Positions 1-6,724 are shown, numbered from the stretch's first letter. The stretch is 11,083 nt of DNA from an uncultured Lachnospiraceae bacterium (GCA_937901625.1 CALDIE010000287.1:1-11083), one strand, 5' to 3'. Made by a program: numbers and translations. Notes: a model not told the origin generated them from the letters alone.

Positions 1-1419
1 CTTGTTGTTGAACTTCTCCGGGAACATATCGTAGAAGTCCTTAAGCTCCTGGTTCTTTAAGATCTCTGTATGCAATCTTGCAACGCCGTTTACGGAATAG
101 CCGGCAGCGATCGCGAGATGAGCCATCTTAACCTGTCCGTCGTAAATGATCGCCATCTTGCGAACCTTCTCATCATTTCCGGGAAATTTCTGCTGGATAT
201 CCAGGGTGAATCTCCGGTTGATCTCCTCCACGATCTGGTAGATACGGGGAAGAAGACGGCTGAAGAGTTCGATCGGCCACTTCTCAAGCGCTTCCGCCAT
301 GATGGTGTGATTGGTATACGCGCAGGTCCTGGTCGTTACATCCCATGCCTCATCCCAGGTCAGATAATACTCATCCATCAGGATACGCATCAGCTCCGCA
401 ACCGCAACGGTGGGATGGGTATCATTTAACTGGAAGGTAACCTTCTCGTGGAACTTGCGGATGTCATCGTGATTTCTCATGTACTTGGCGATGGCTTCCT
501 GTACGGACGCGGAGATAAAGAAGTACTGCTGCTTTAATCTCAGTTCCTTACCTGCGTAGTGGTTATCGTTCGGATACAGGACTTCAACGATGTTTCTCGC
601 GAGGTTGTCCTGCTCAACGGCCTTCTGATAATCACCCTTGTCAAAGGAATCCAGGCGGAATACATCCACCGGCTCCGCGTCCCAGATGCGCAGGGTATTT
701 ACGATGCCATTGCCATAACCGACAACCGGAAGGTCATAAGGGATCGCGCGGACCACCTGATATCCTTCCTGATAATAATTGTTTCTTCCGTTCTCATCCA
801 CACGGGTATTTACATATCCGCCAAACTTTACTTCCTTGGCGTACTCCGGACGGCGTAACTCAAACGGGTTGCCGTTCTCGAGCCAGTTGTCTGGAACCTC
901 TACCTGATATCCGTTGCGGATCTGCTGCTTGAACATTCCGTAACGGTAACGGATGCCGCATCCGTAAGCCGCGTAACCGAGTGTTGCGAGGGAATCCAGA
1001 AAACATGCCGCAAGGCGTCCCAAACCGCCGTTTCCGAGCGCCGCATCGGGCTCCTGATCTTCTACGGCATCAATATTGATCCCCAATTCGTTCAGGGCGT
1101 CCGCGACGTCCTTGTAGGCCTTCATGTTGATCATGATATTGCCGAGAGCACGACCCATCAAAAACTCCATGGACAGATAGTAAACTGTCTTGGGATCCTT
1201 CTTCTCGTACTGCTTCTGTGTCTCCAGCCACATATCGATGACCTGATCTTTGATAGCGTATGACACTGCCTGGAAAATCTGCTGTTCCGTTGCTTCTTCC
1301 AACGTTTTTCTGTAGAGGGTCTTAATATTATAAAGAACACTCCGTTTGAACAGCTCCTTATCAAAGGAATCTCTGATCGTTGCTCCACTTTCCGATGTTG
1401 TTGATGCTTTCTTTTGCAT
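1..1419 (-). CDS. glgP: Glycogen/starch alpha-glucan phosphorylase, N-terminal 473 residues (3' end outside window)
   Basis: This enzyme releases glucose 1-phosphate from the non-reducing ends of glycogen or maltodextrins in the cytosol, using pyridoxal phosphate. The translated minus strand shows family hallmarks in order: the glycine-rich GNGGLGRLAACFLDS block (residues 129-143), LYPND (281-285), QYFF (298-301), LNDTHP (331-336), TNHT (369-372) and VNGVARLH (443-450). Family members are usually about 750-850 residues, so the C-terminal half, including the PLP-binding lysine, lies beyond position 1. The frame is open to the window edge. The ATG at 1417-1419 is preceded by a perfect AAGGAGG with 7 nt spacing, which fixes the start. 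It has its own candidate promoter downstream of nth, so it is probably not strictly dependent on nth transcription. No odd features are seen in the visible half. Confidence 0.95.
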   Translation of the reverse strand, partial: MQKKASTTSESGATIRDSFDKELFKRSVLYNIKTLYRKTLEEATEQQIFQAVSYAIKDQVIDMWLETQKQYEKKDPKTVYYLSMEFLMGRALGNIMINMKAYKDVADALNELGINIDAVEDQEPDAALGNGGLGRLAACFLDSLATLGYAAYGCGIRYRYGMFKQQIRNGYQVEVPDNWLENGNPFELRRPEYAKEVKFGGYVNTRVDENGRNNYYQEGYQVVRAIPYDLPVVGYGNGIVNTLRIWDAEPVDVFRLDSFDKGDYQKAVEQDNLARNIVEVLYPNDNHYAGKELRLKQQYFFISASVQEAIAKYMRNHDDIRKFHEKVTFQLNDTHPTVAVAELMRILMDEYYLTWDEAWDVTTRTCAYTNHTIMAEALEKWPIELFSRLLPRIYQIVEEINRRFTLDIQQKFPGNDEKVRKMAIIYDGQVKMAHLAIAAGYSVNGVARLHTEILKNQELKDFYDMFPEKFNNK

Positions 1420-1426
1420 GCCTCAA

Positions 1427-1433
1427 CCTCCTT
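1427..1433 (-). promoter_or_regulatory. Ribosome binding site of glgP
   Basis: The minus strand reads AAGGAGG, fully complementary to the 16S rRNA 3' end, 7 nt before the ATG at 1419. It decides the start of glgP. Confidence 0.9.
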
Positions 1434-1482
1434 AAATACAGAATATTTCCCTCTTAATCTCCCCTCTTCTTTCGACTTGTAT

Positions 1483-1488
1483 ATTATA
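1483..1488 (-). promoter_or_regulatory. Candidate -10 element of a glgP promoter
   Basis: The minus strand has a perfect TATAAT about 64 nt upstream of the glgP start. The sequence 17 nt further upstream (TTTATT) is a weak -35, so the promoter assignment rests mainly on the -10 box and its position in the 112-nt gap between nth and glgP. I see no clear nth terminator in this gap. Confidence 0.5.
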
Positions 1489-1531
1489 CCCTATCGGGCG
1501 CCAATAATAAAGAAAAAATCGCTATTTCTCC

Positions 1532-2173
1532 TTACACACCCACCTGTTTGCATACATTTTTCAGGCAGCAACGCACGCAATCGGGTGTCTTTTTCGCGCT
1601 GCAGACTGCCCTTCCGTGGTCCACCAGACGATGGCAAAAATCATTCCCCTCTTTAAGAGGGATGATCTTTCTTAACTCCATCTCCACCTTGTACGGATCC
1701 TTAACACCGTCGACCAGTCCCACCCCGTTGTCCAGACGGATGCAATGGGTGTCGGTTACGATCGCCGGCTTGCCGTAGATATCCCCCAGGATGAGATTTG
1801 CGCTCTTCCTCCCGACCCCCGGCAAAGCCAGCAGTTCCTCCATCGTATCGGGCACCCGATCGGCATAGACCGTATGCAGCATTTCCATGCAGGCCTTGAT
1901 ATCGCGCGCCTTGCTGTGGCCGAGCCCGCAGGGCTTTACAATCTCTTCTATCGCCTCCACGGACGCGCCCGAGAGCGCCTCGATCGTCGGATATTTTTCA
2001 TACAGAAGGGGCACCACGAGATTTACTCTGGCGTCGGTACACTGCGCCGCCAGGCGAACGCTGACTAACAGTTTCCACGCCTCGGAGAATTCCAGCGTAC
2101 ACTCCGTATCGGGATACTCCTCTTTTAACAGCCGGATGATCTCCATGGCTCTCTGTTTCTTTGTATATTTCAT
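1532..2173 (-). CDS. nth: Endonuclease III (DNA glycosylase/AP lyase)
   Basis: A base-excision repair enzyme that removes oxidised pyrimidines and cleaves the abasic site by beta-elimination. The 213-residue product has the usual family length. The helix-hairpin-helix LPGVGRKSAN spans about residues 117-126 and carries the catalytic lysine K123. The catalytic aspartate is D141 in VTDTH. The C-terminus carries the four cysteines of the [4Fe-4S] cluster at C191, C199, C202 and C208. The spacing is C-X7-C-X2-C-X5-C, one residue longer in the first gap than the X6 of E. coli Nth. The ATG at 2171-2173 has GGAGG only 4 nt upstream, which is close. The next Met (M10) has a poorer site, so I keep M1. 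Upstream lies a 37-38 bp tandem repeat array that would form part of its leader. Confidence 0.95.
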   Translation of the reverse strand: MKYTKKQRAMEIIRLLKEEYPDTECTLEFSEAWKLLVSVRLAAQCTDARVNLVVPLLYEKYPTIEALSGASVEAIEEIVKPCGLGHSKARDIKACMEMLHTVYADRVPDTMEELLALPGVGRKSANLILGDIYGKPAIVTDTHCIRLDNGVGLVDGVKDPYKVEMELRKIIPLKEGNDFCHRLVDHGRAVCSAKKTPDCVRCCLKNVCKQVGV

Positions 2174-2210
2174 ATTTCCTCCGTTCTCCCCCGAGCCGCT
2201 GTTTATTCCG

Positions 2211-2380
2211 TATCTGTTTCATTCTTCCCGTCTATCTGTCTGCTTCGGATCTGCTACCTTTTCCTCTGTCTATCTGTCTGCTCAGGATCTGCTACCTTTT
2301 CCTCCGTCTATCTATCTGCTCCGGTTCTGTCTCCTTCTTCCCGTCTATCTGTCTGCTTCGGATCTGTCTCATACTTCCCG
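2211..2380. repeat. Tandem repeat array, about 4.5 copies of a 37-38 bp unit
   Basis: A partial unit (2211-2230) is followed by full units at 2231-2268 (38 bp), 2269-2306 (38 bp), 2307-2343 (37 bp) and 2344-2380 (37 bp). Each full unit begins TCTATCT(G/A)TCTGCT and ends in a pyrimidine-rich stretch such as CTTCCCG. The first two full units resemble each other most (GCTACCTTTTCCT inside), as do the last two (C-rich TTCCCG end). The unit is not a multiple of 3, the copies are contiguous without spacers, and the plus strand is strongly pyrimidine-rich. This is a minisatellite-type array, probably transcribed as nth leader RNA from the minus strand. Confidence 0.9.
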
Positions 2381-2383
2381 GGC

Positions 2384-2412
2384 TTGAAAAAATTCCGCTC
2401 ATACGATATCAT
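2384..2412 (+). promoter_or_regulatory. Candidate sigma-A promoter for the 185-residue membrane protein gene
   Basis: TTGAAA at 2384-2389, a 17-nt spacer, and TATCAT at 2407-2412. Each box matches the consensus at five of six positions. The expected start near 2419 leaves a leader of about 50 nt before the ATG at 2470. Confidence 0.6.
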
Positions 2413-2426
2413 GATGGCAGAGTCAA
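2398..2426 (-). promoter_or_regulatory. Candidate promoter toward nth, overlapping the plus-strand promoter
   Basis: On the minus strand TTGACT (2421-2426), a 17-nt spacer and TATGAG (2398-2403). It would drive nth through the tandem repeat array, giving a leader of roughly 215 nt. The -10 is weak, so this is tentative. Confidence 0.4.
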
Positions 2427-2469
2427 AAGGTCATAACGCGTTCAATCGTCAGGGAGGGGGCTGTCAACG

Positions 2470-3027
2470 ATGATCGATGTATTTTTCCGTTATAGGAGCT
2501 TTTTTCGTTTCATGATGTGTGTCGGTGCTTTTCTTTTTCCTGTCGCTTCCATCTATTTCTTTATAAGATCCATTAAGAACCGTTCCGTAAGATCCTGGGG
2601 ACTTTCTCTTGGAGTTGCGGTTGCGAATATCATTTTATCATACTTTTCTATAATGTTCTTCACCCGGCTTCCCGAAAGCGGTTTTATGTCCGGTCTTACC
2701 TATCTGGGCGATAGCCTCCTCCAGATCGGAAGCCTGTGGTTGTCCGTGATCATGATGATCATTTTTCTCATTTCCGGTCTTATCCTCTTTCCCCGTTATA
2801 AAAAACAGGAAGAGGAAAATTTTCATAAAGTTCTTATCAAAAACTACGATCCCGATGCCACTGTTCCCATTCTTCGCTGCAGCATCTGCAACGGCGAGCA
2901 GGTAGCCGGTTTTAAGGATCTTAAGAACGGCACTTTTGATGAGATCATGGTCATCCGTAACGCCGCGGATCTGGAAGTCTTTAAAAAACATTTCGGGATC
3001 GAGGGCGAAATCCGGAAGGAGTACTAA
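2470..3027 (+). CDS. Unrecognised membrane protein with C-terminal Cys-X2-Cys domain
   Basis: A 185-residue protein whose function I do not recognise. Hydrophobic stretches at about residues 13-33, 44-64 and 85-107 suggest three membrane segments. The charged PRYKKQEEEN that follows puts the rest in the cytosol. Residues 132-176 form a compact domain with VPILRCSICNGEQVAGFKD, conserved-looking FDEIMVIR and a hydrophobic C-terminal helix. I recall very similar small stand-alone proteins in Clostridia, sometimes labelled aspartate dehydrogenase without support. Here the domain is joined to a membrane anchor. The two cysteines (C137, C140) could bind metal or be redox-active, but two alone do not prove this. 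The ATG has an AGGGAGGGGG-type ribosome binding site about 11 nt upstream and a good promoter. The gene converges on ileS and ends before a shared hairpin. Confidence 0.85.
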   Translation: MIDVFFRYRSFFRFMMCVGAFLFPVASIYFFIRSIKNRSVRSWGLSLGVAVANIILSYFSIMFFTRLPESGFMSGLTYLGDSLLQIGSLWLSVIMMIIFLISGLILFPRYKKQEEENFHKVLIKNYDPDATVPILRCSICNGEQVAGFKDLKNGTFDEIMVIRNAADLEVFKKHFGIEGEIRKEY

Positions 3028-3032
3028 CGGAC

Positions 3033-3107
3033 AGGTGTCAGGAGATGCGCCTGCCGGAGATGAGTTTGCAGGAGATGTGTTTGTCGGAGATGTGCCTGCC
3101 GGGGATG
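3033..3107. repeat. Five tandem copies of a 15-bp unit
   Basis: Units lie at 3033-3047, 3048-3062, 3063-3077, 3078-3092 and 3093-3107. The consensus is close to TGCCTGCCGGAGATG, with GG(A/G)GATG closing every copy. The array starts 6 nt after the stop of the membrane protein gene. The period is a multiple of 3. In the frame one base ahead of the gene (frame of 3028 + 1) it would encode GD(V/A)(P/F)(A/V) repeats running to a stop at 3125-3127, but it is outside the gene as read. Confidence 0.85.
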
Positions 3108-3125
3108 TTTTATTAAAAATGCAAT

Positions 3126-3167
3126 AAACCCCCTCCATGGGATGTTGTCCCGTGAGAGGGGGTTTTT
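3126..3167. terminator. Rho-independent terminator, probably bidirectional
   Basis: A long hairpin: AAACCCCCTC (3126-3135) pairs with GAGGGGGTTT (3156-3165). An inner CATGGGA (3136-3142) pairs with TCCCGTG (3148-3154) around a 5-nt loop, with one bulged A at 3155. TTTTT follows on the plus strand. On the minus strand it is followed by TTTATTGCATTTTT, so it can also end ileS transcription arriving from the right. It sits between the two convergent genes. Confidence 0.9.
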
Positions 3168-3196
3168 GTATTGTGATTCTTTTTGTGTGCATGCCT

Positions 3197-3308
3197 CCCG
3201 AGTGGTCAAAACGGCATCCGGCGGCTATAATTTCCCACATTTCGAATCTTTTATAGCCGCATCAGTCTCCCGGATGGTTGGAACGGTCTCCGACGGTCAT
3301 AATTTCCC
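3197..3308. repeat. Diverged 40-bp direct repeat
   Basis: Copies at 3197-3236 and 3269-3308 match at 30 of 40 positions by my count. Both begin CCCG and end ATAATTTCCC, and both contain AACGG and TCCG at the same offsets. They are 72 bp apart and directly follow the ileS stop on the minus strand. No coding is evident. Confidence 0.75.
3221..3260. repeat. 10-bp inverted repeat (hairpin, 20-nt loop)
   Basis: GCGGCTATAA (3221-3230) is the exact reverse complement of TTATAGCCGC (3251-3260). The left arm lies inside the first 40-bp direct repeat and the right arm between the two copies. It lacks a U-tract on either strand, so it is not a standard terminator. It lies in the ileS 3' untranslated region if ileS is ended by the hairpin at 3126-3167. 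Confidence 0.7.
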
Positions 3309-3310
3309 GC

Positions 3311-6300
3311 CTAGGCGTTCTTCTTAACGGAGATCTTTACCTTCTCGCCGTTGATATTCCACTCCCTGGAGTTCTCGTACTCGGTGTCGTACTCGATCGC
3401 ATCGGCCAATACCTTGGTTGAGACGCTGTCGGCATTTTTCTTAATGATCTCTTCGAGCTTCTCATTTCCCTTGAAGGCAACGAAGATATGATCCATTACC
3501 TCAAAGCCGCTGTCTTTTCTGGTATTCTGAAGCTTGGAGATGATCTCCAGAACGAAGCCTTCCTCCAAAAGTTCATCGTTTAAGTTCGTATCCATAACGA
3601 CCGTCACATCACCGTCCGCTTCCGCAACATAGCCTTCCTTCTCGGCCATGGTGATCAGCAGGTCTGCCTCGGTCAGTTCCACTTCGGTTCCGTTTACTTC
3701 AAAGCGAAGCGCTCCGTCCGCCTTTAACGCATCCATAGCAGAGTTTCCGTCCACATTTCCCAGATACTCCTGGATGCCCTTTAACTGCTTGCCGTACTTT
3801 GGACCTACCGTCTTTAACTGCGGCTTGAAGGTATAGGTGGTAAAGTCTCTGACATCCCCGGTAAACTTCACGGTCTTGACATTTAACTCGTCCTCGATGA
3901 TCTCTACATAGAATTCATCCAGTGCCGCGGGAGCCTTTACAAACATGGTACCGATCGGCTGACGGTTCTTGATACCGGAGGTGTTTCTTGCCGCACGACC
4001 GATGGTTACGATCTTCAATACCGCATCCATATCCTCCTCGAGCTTTTTGTCGATCAGCTTCTCGTCGGCTGCCGGAAAATCGCATAAGTGGATGGACTCC
4101 TTCGCCGCAGGATCGATACCCACTACGATGTTCTGATAGATCTCCTCGGTCATGAAGGGGATCATGGGTGCCGCTGCCTTGGAAATGGTCACCAGGGCGG
4201 TGTAGAGCGTCATGTAAGCGTTGATCTTATCCTGCTCCATACCCTTTGCCCAGAAACGCTCACGGCCTCTGCGGACATACCAGTTACTCATATCATCCAC
4301 AAATCCCTGCAGCGCTCTTGCCGTCTCGGGAATCTTGTAGTCGTTTAAGTCCTCATCCACCTCCTTCACAACGGAGTTTAACTTGGACAAAAGCCACTTA
4401 TCCATTACGGAAAGCCTGTCATATTCAAGGCTGTACTTCGTAGGATCGAATTGGTCGATTTCCGCGTAAAGTACCCAGAACGCGTATGTATTCCAGAGCG
4501 TTCCCATAAACTTGCTCTGTCCCTCGGTCACGGCACCGTCGTGGAAACGGTTCGGCAGCCAGGGCGCGGAATTGATATAGAAGTACCAGCGGATCGCGTC
4601 CGCGCCATGCTTTTCCAGCGCGTCAAACGGGTCTACCGCGTTTCCTTTGGACTTACTCATCTTCTGGCCGTTCTCATCCTGTACATGCCCCAAAACGATC
4701 ACGTTCTGGTAGCAGGGGGAGTCAAAGAGAAGCGTCGACTCTGCCAAAAGGGAGTAGAACCATCCTCTTGTCTGGTCCACAGCCTCGGAAATAAACTGTG
4801 CCGGGTACTGTGCCTCAAAAATCTCCTTATTCTCAAACGGATAATGATGCTGCGCAAAAGGCATCGCGCCGGAGTCAAACCAGCAGTCGATCACCTCGGG
4901 AACCCTGTGCATCGTCTTGCCGCACTTCGGACAGGGAAATGTCACTTCGTCGATGTACGGTCTGTGAAGCTCTACCTCTGCCGCCTTCGGATCTCCGCTT
5001 AAATCCGCAAGCTCCTGACGGGAACCTACGCTGTGCAGCTCGCCGCACTCACACTCCCAGATGTTGAGCGGTGTACCCCAATACCGGTTACGGGAGATTG
5101 CCCAATCCTGCAGATTCTCCAGCCAGTCGCCGAAACGTCCCTTTCCGATGGACTCCGGGATCCAGTGGATCTTGTTATTGTTGCGGATCATGTTCTCCTT
5201 AACAGCCGTCATCTTGATATACCAGGACTCACGCGCATAGTAGATCAACGGCGTATCGCATCTCCAGCAATGCGGATAACTGTGCTCAAACTTCGGAGCG
5301 TCAAAGAGCAACTTCCTGGAGGAAAGCTCCTTTAACACTTCGGGATCGGCACTGACGGCACCGTTTTCAAGTTCATGCGCGTTGGGTTTGCAGCGCATAC
5401 CCGCAAAAGGAGTTTCGGGCTTTAAGCATCCCTTCTCGTCCACGAGCTGTACAAACGGCAGGTCGTAATTGCGTCCGACATTGGCGTCATCTTCACCGAA
5501 GGCCGGCGCGATATGAACGATACCGGTACCGTCTGTCATGGTTACGTAATTATCACATACTACGTAAAATCCCTTTTTATGCTGCCTGTCGGCATTTTCC
5601 TTTGCGCAGGCGTAGAGCGGTTCATACTCCTTGCGCTCCAGATCCGATCCTTTATATCTTTCTACGATCTCGTAAGCTGCCTTGCCGGCCTCAGCGTCCT
5701 CCTTGCTAAGGAGCTGGTTTAGAACGGTATCCAAAAGGGCTTCTGCCATGATGTATGTGTAGCCGTCTACCGCCTTAACCTTGCAATAAGACTCGTTGGG
5801 ATGCACGCACAGTGCCACGTTCGACGGCAATGTCCAGGGCGTGGTCGTCCATGCCAGGAAGTACGTGTCCTCGTCTTTGCACTTGAAGCGAACCACAGCG
5901 GAACGTTCCTTTACATCCTTATATCCCTGAGCCACTTCCTGGGAAGAGAGCGGGGTTCCGCAACGCGGGCAGTAAGGAACGATCTTAAAGCCTTTGTACA
6001 AAAGTCCCTTTTTCCAGATCTCGTTAAGTGCCCACCATTCGGACTCGATGTAATCATCATGATAGGTAACGTAGGGGTTGTCCATATCCGCCCAGAAACC
6101 GACAGTGCCGGAGAAATCCTCCCACATGCCCTTGTATTTCCAAACGCTCTCTTTGCACTTCTCGATGAACGGCTCCAGTCCGTACTCCTCGATCTGATCC
6201 TTTCCGTCCAGACCCAGGAGTTTCTCAACTTCGATCTCAACGGGAAGTCCGTGAGTATCCCATCCCGCTTTTCTGGGAACCATATATCCCTTCATCGTAC

Positions 6301-6514
6301 GGTATCTGGGGATCATGTCCTTGATGACACGGGTCTCCACATGACCGATGTGCGGCTTGCCATTTGCCGTCGGCGGTCCGTCGTAGAAGGTATATGTCTT
6401 GCCTTTCGCTCTGTTGTCAATACTTTTGCGGAAAATATCATTTTCTGCCCAGTATTTCTGGACTTCCTTTTCTCTTTCCACAAATTTCATATCCGATGAA
6501 ACTTTATTGTACAT
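3311..6514 (-). CDS. ileS: Isoleucyl-tRNA synthetase, type 2
   Basis: This cytosolic enzyme charges tRNA-Ile with isoleucine and edits misactivated valine. The 1067-residue product has the class I HIGH motif at residues 55-58 inside GPPTANGKPHIGH, and KMSKS at 618-622. The editing domain is marked by the threonine-rich WTTTPWTLPSN (about 222-232) and GTGIVHIAPAFGEDD (329-343). The block WDTHGLPVEIEVEKLLGLDG (85-104) is typical of IleS2, the eukaryote-like class known for low mupirocin sensitivity; IleS1 enzymes read WDCHGLP there. The frame is open for 36 more codons upstream, but the ATG at 6512-6514 is favoured. It has GAGG 7 nt upstream, homology-like sequence begins just after it, and the promoter overlaps the longer start. 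No T-box leader is seen. A bidirectional terminator lies downstream. Confidence 0.96.
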   Translation of the reverse strand: MYNKVSSDMKFVEREKEVQKYWAENDIFRKSIDNRAKGKTYTFYDGPPTANGKPHIGHVETRVIKDMIPRYRTMKGYMVPRKAGWDTHGLPVEIEVEKLLGLDGKDQIEEYGLEPFIEKCKESVWKYKGMWEDFSGTVGFWADMDNPYVTYHDDYIESEWWALNEIWKKGLLYKGFKIVPYCPRCGTPLSSQEVAQGYKDVKERSAVVRFKCKDEDTYFLAWTTTPWTLPSNVALCVHPNESYCKVKAVDGYTYIMAEALLDTVLNQLLSKEDAEAGKAAYEIVERYKGSDLERKEYEPLYACAKENADRQHKKGFYVVCDNYVTMTDGTGIVHIAPAFGEDDANVGRNYDLPFVQLVDEKGCLKPETPFAGMRCKPNAHELENGAVSADPEVLKELSSRKLLFDAPKFEHSYPHCWRCDTPLIYYARESWYIKMTAVKENMIRNNNKIHWIPESIGKGRFGDWLENLQDWAISRNRYWGTPLNIWECECGELHSVGSRQELADLSGDPKAAEVELHRPYIDEVTFPCPKCGKTMHRVPEVIDCWFDSGAMPFAQHHYPFENKEIFEAQYPAQFISEAVDQTRGWFYSLLAESTLLFDSPCYQNVIVLGHVQDENGQKMSKSKGNAVDPFDALEKHGADAIRWYFYINSAPWLPNRFHDGAVTEGQSKFMGTLWNTYAFWVLYAEIDQFDPTKYSLEYDRLSVMDKWLLSKLNSVVKEVDEDLNDYKIPETARALQGFVDDMSNWYVRRGRERFWAKGMEQDKINAYMTLYTALVTISKAAAPMIPFMTEEIYQNIVVGIDPAAKESIHLCDFPAADEKLIDKKLEEDMDAVLKIVTIGRAARNTSGIKNRQPIGTMFVKAPAALDEFYVEIIEDELNVKTVKFTGDVRDFTTYTFKPQLKTVGPKYGKQLKGIQEYLGNVDGNSAMDALKADGALRFEVNGTEVELTEADLLITMAEKEGYVAEADGDVTVVMDTNLNDELLEEGFVLEIISKLQNTRKDSGFEVMDHIFVAFKGNEKLEEIIKKNADSVSTKVLADAIEYDTEYENSREWNINGEKVKISVKKNA

Positions 6515-6613
6515 TACAATGCCTCGCTTCTGCGTTGATGTTGGTAGTGCGGCCGTCAGCGCCATCGCATGGATGCGGAATGCGCGTGCTTTAAGGGCCG
6601 ATCGGCGCCAAGC

Positions 6614-6721
6614 ACACCTCATATATTACAGCGAACGGGCCTGATTAGTCAAGGAAAAGAAAAGGGCTCGATCTACTCTCGTCGTAAAAAGCTGCAATAT
6701 CGTGTGCAAATAATGAGGTGT
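6614..6721. repeat. 9-bp inverted repeat flanking the central part of the divergent promoter region
   Basis: ACACCTCAT (6614-6622) is the exact reverse complement of ATGAGGTGT (6713-6721). The left arm abuts the ileS -10 box on its downstream side. The right arm ends 3 nt before the -35 of the ABC operon. It could be two operator sites or the ends of a small inserted element. Confidence 0.5.
6623..6652 (-). promoter_or_regulatory. Candidate sigma-A promoter of ileS
   Basis: On the minus strand TTGACT (6647-6652), an 18-nt spacer and TAATAT (6623-6628). Transcription would start near 6616, giving a leader of about 100 nt before the ATG at 6514. The leader is GC-rich and can fold locally, for example around CGCATCCATGCG. 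Confidence 0.65.
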
Positions 6722-6724
6722 TCA

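Larger units (their letters stand above)
2174..2469. other. Intergenic region: repeat array plus divergent promoters
   Basis: About 296 bases without a credible gene between the divergent nth and the 185-residue membrane protein gene. It contains the 37-38 bp tandem repeats (2211-2380), the interleaved promoters (2384-2426) and the plus-strand ribosome binding site just before 2470. Short open frames across the repeats consist of low-complexity residues and shift frame between units, so I do not call them genes. Confidence 0.8.
3028..3310. other. Intergenic region between convergent genes
   Basis: Around 283 bases without a supported gene. It holds the 15-bp tandem repeats (3033-3107), the terminator hairpin (3126-3167) and the diverged 40-bp direct repeats with an inverted repeat (3197-3308). 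A 200-codon antisense frame crossing this region and the membrane protein gene is judged a shadow. Confidence 0.75.

Noticed and set aside
2211..2380. CRISPR array
   Set aside because: The units are contiguous and all alike; there are no unique spacers, no palindromic repeat core and no cas genes nearby.
2161..2436. 91-codon plus-strand frame across the tandem repeats
   Set aside because: It starts in the nth leader/coding region, has no ribosome binding site, and its product is low-complexity because it merely reads the repeat in shifting frames.
2638..3240. 200-codon minus-strand frame
   Set aside because: It lies opposite the well-supported membrane protein gene and crosses the terminator hairpin; the Ser-Pro-Ala repeats in it come from the 15-bp tandem array. 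No ribosome binding site was seen.
5801..6499. 232-codon plus-strand frame opposite ileS
   Set aside because: It is fully antisense to a highly conserved region of ileS, shows no recognisable domain, and is best explained as a shadow frame.
6515..6622. 36-codon N-terminal extension of ileS starting at the ATG at 6622
   Set aside because: The candidate promoter places the transcription start at about 6616, the extension has no ribosome binding site and is rich in Arg and Ala unlike the enzyme, and family similarity begins just after the ATG at 6514.
6515..6720. T-box riboswitch upstream of ileS
   Set aside because: No AGGGUGGNACCGCG-like T-box sequence, no specifier-loop landmarks and no terminator/antiterminator pair were found in the leader.
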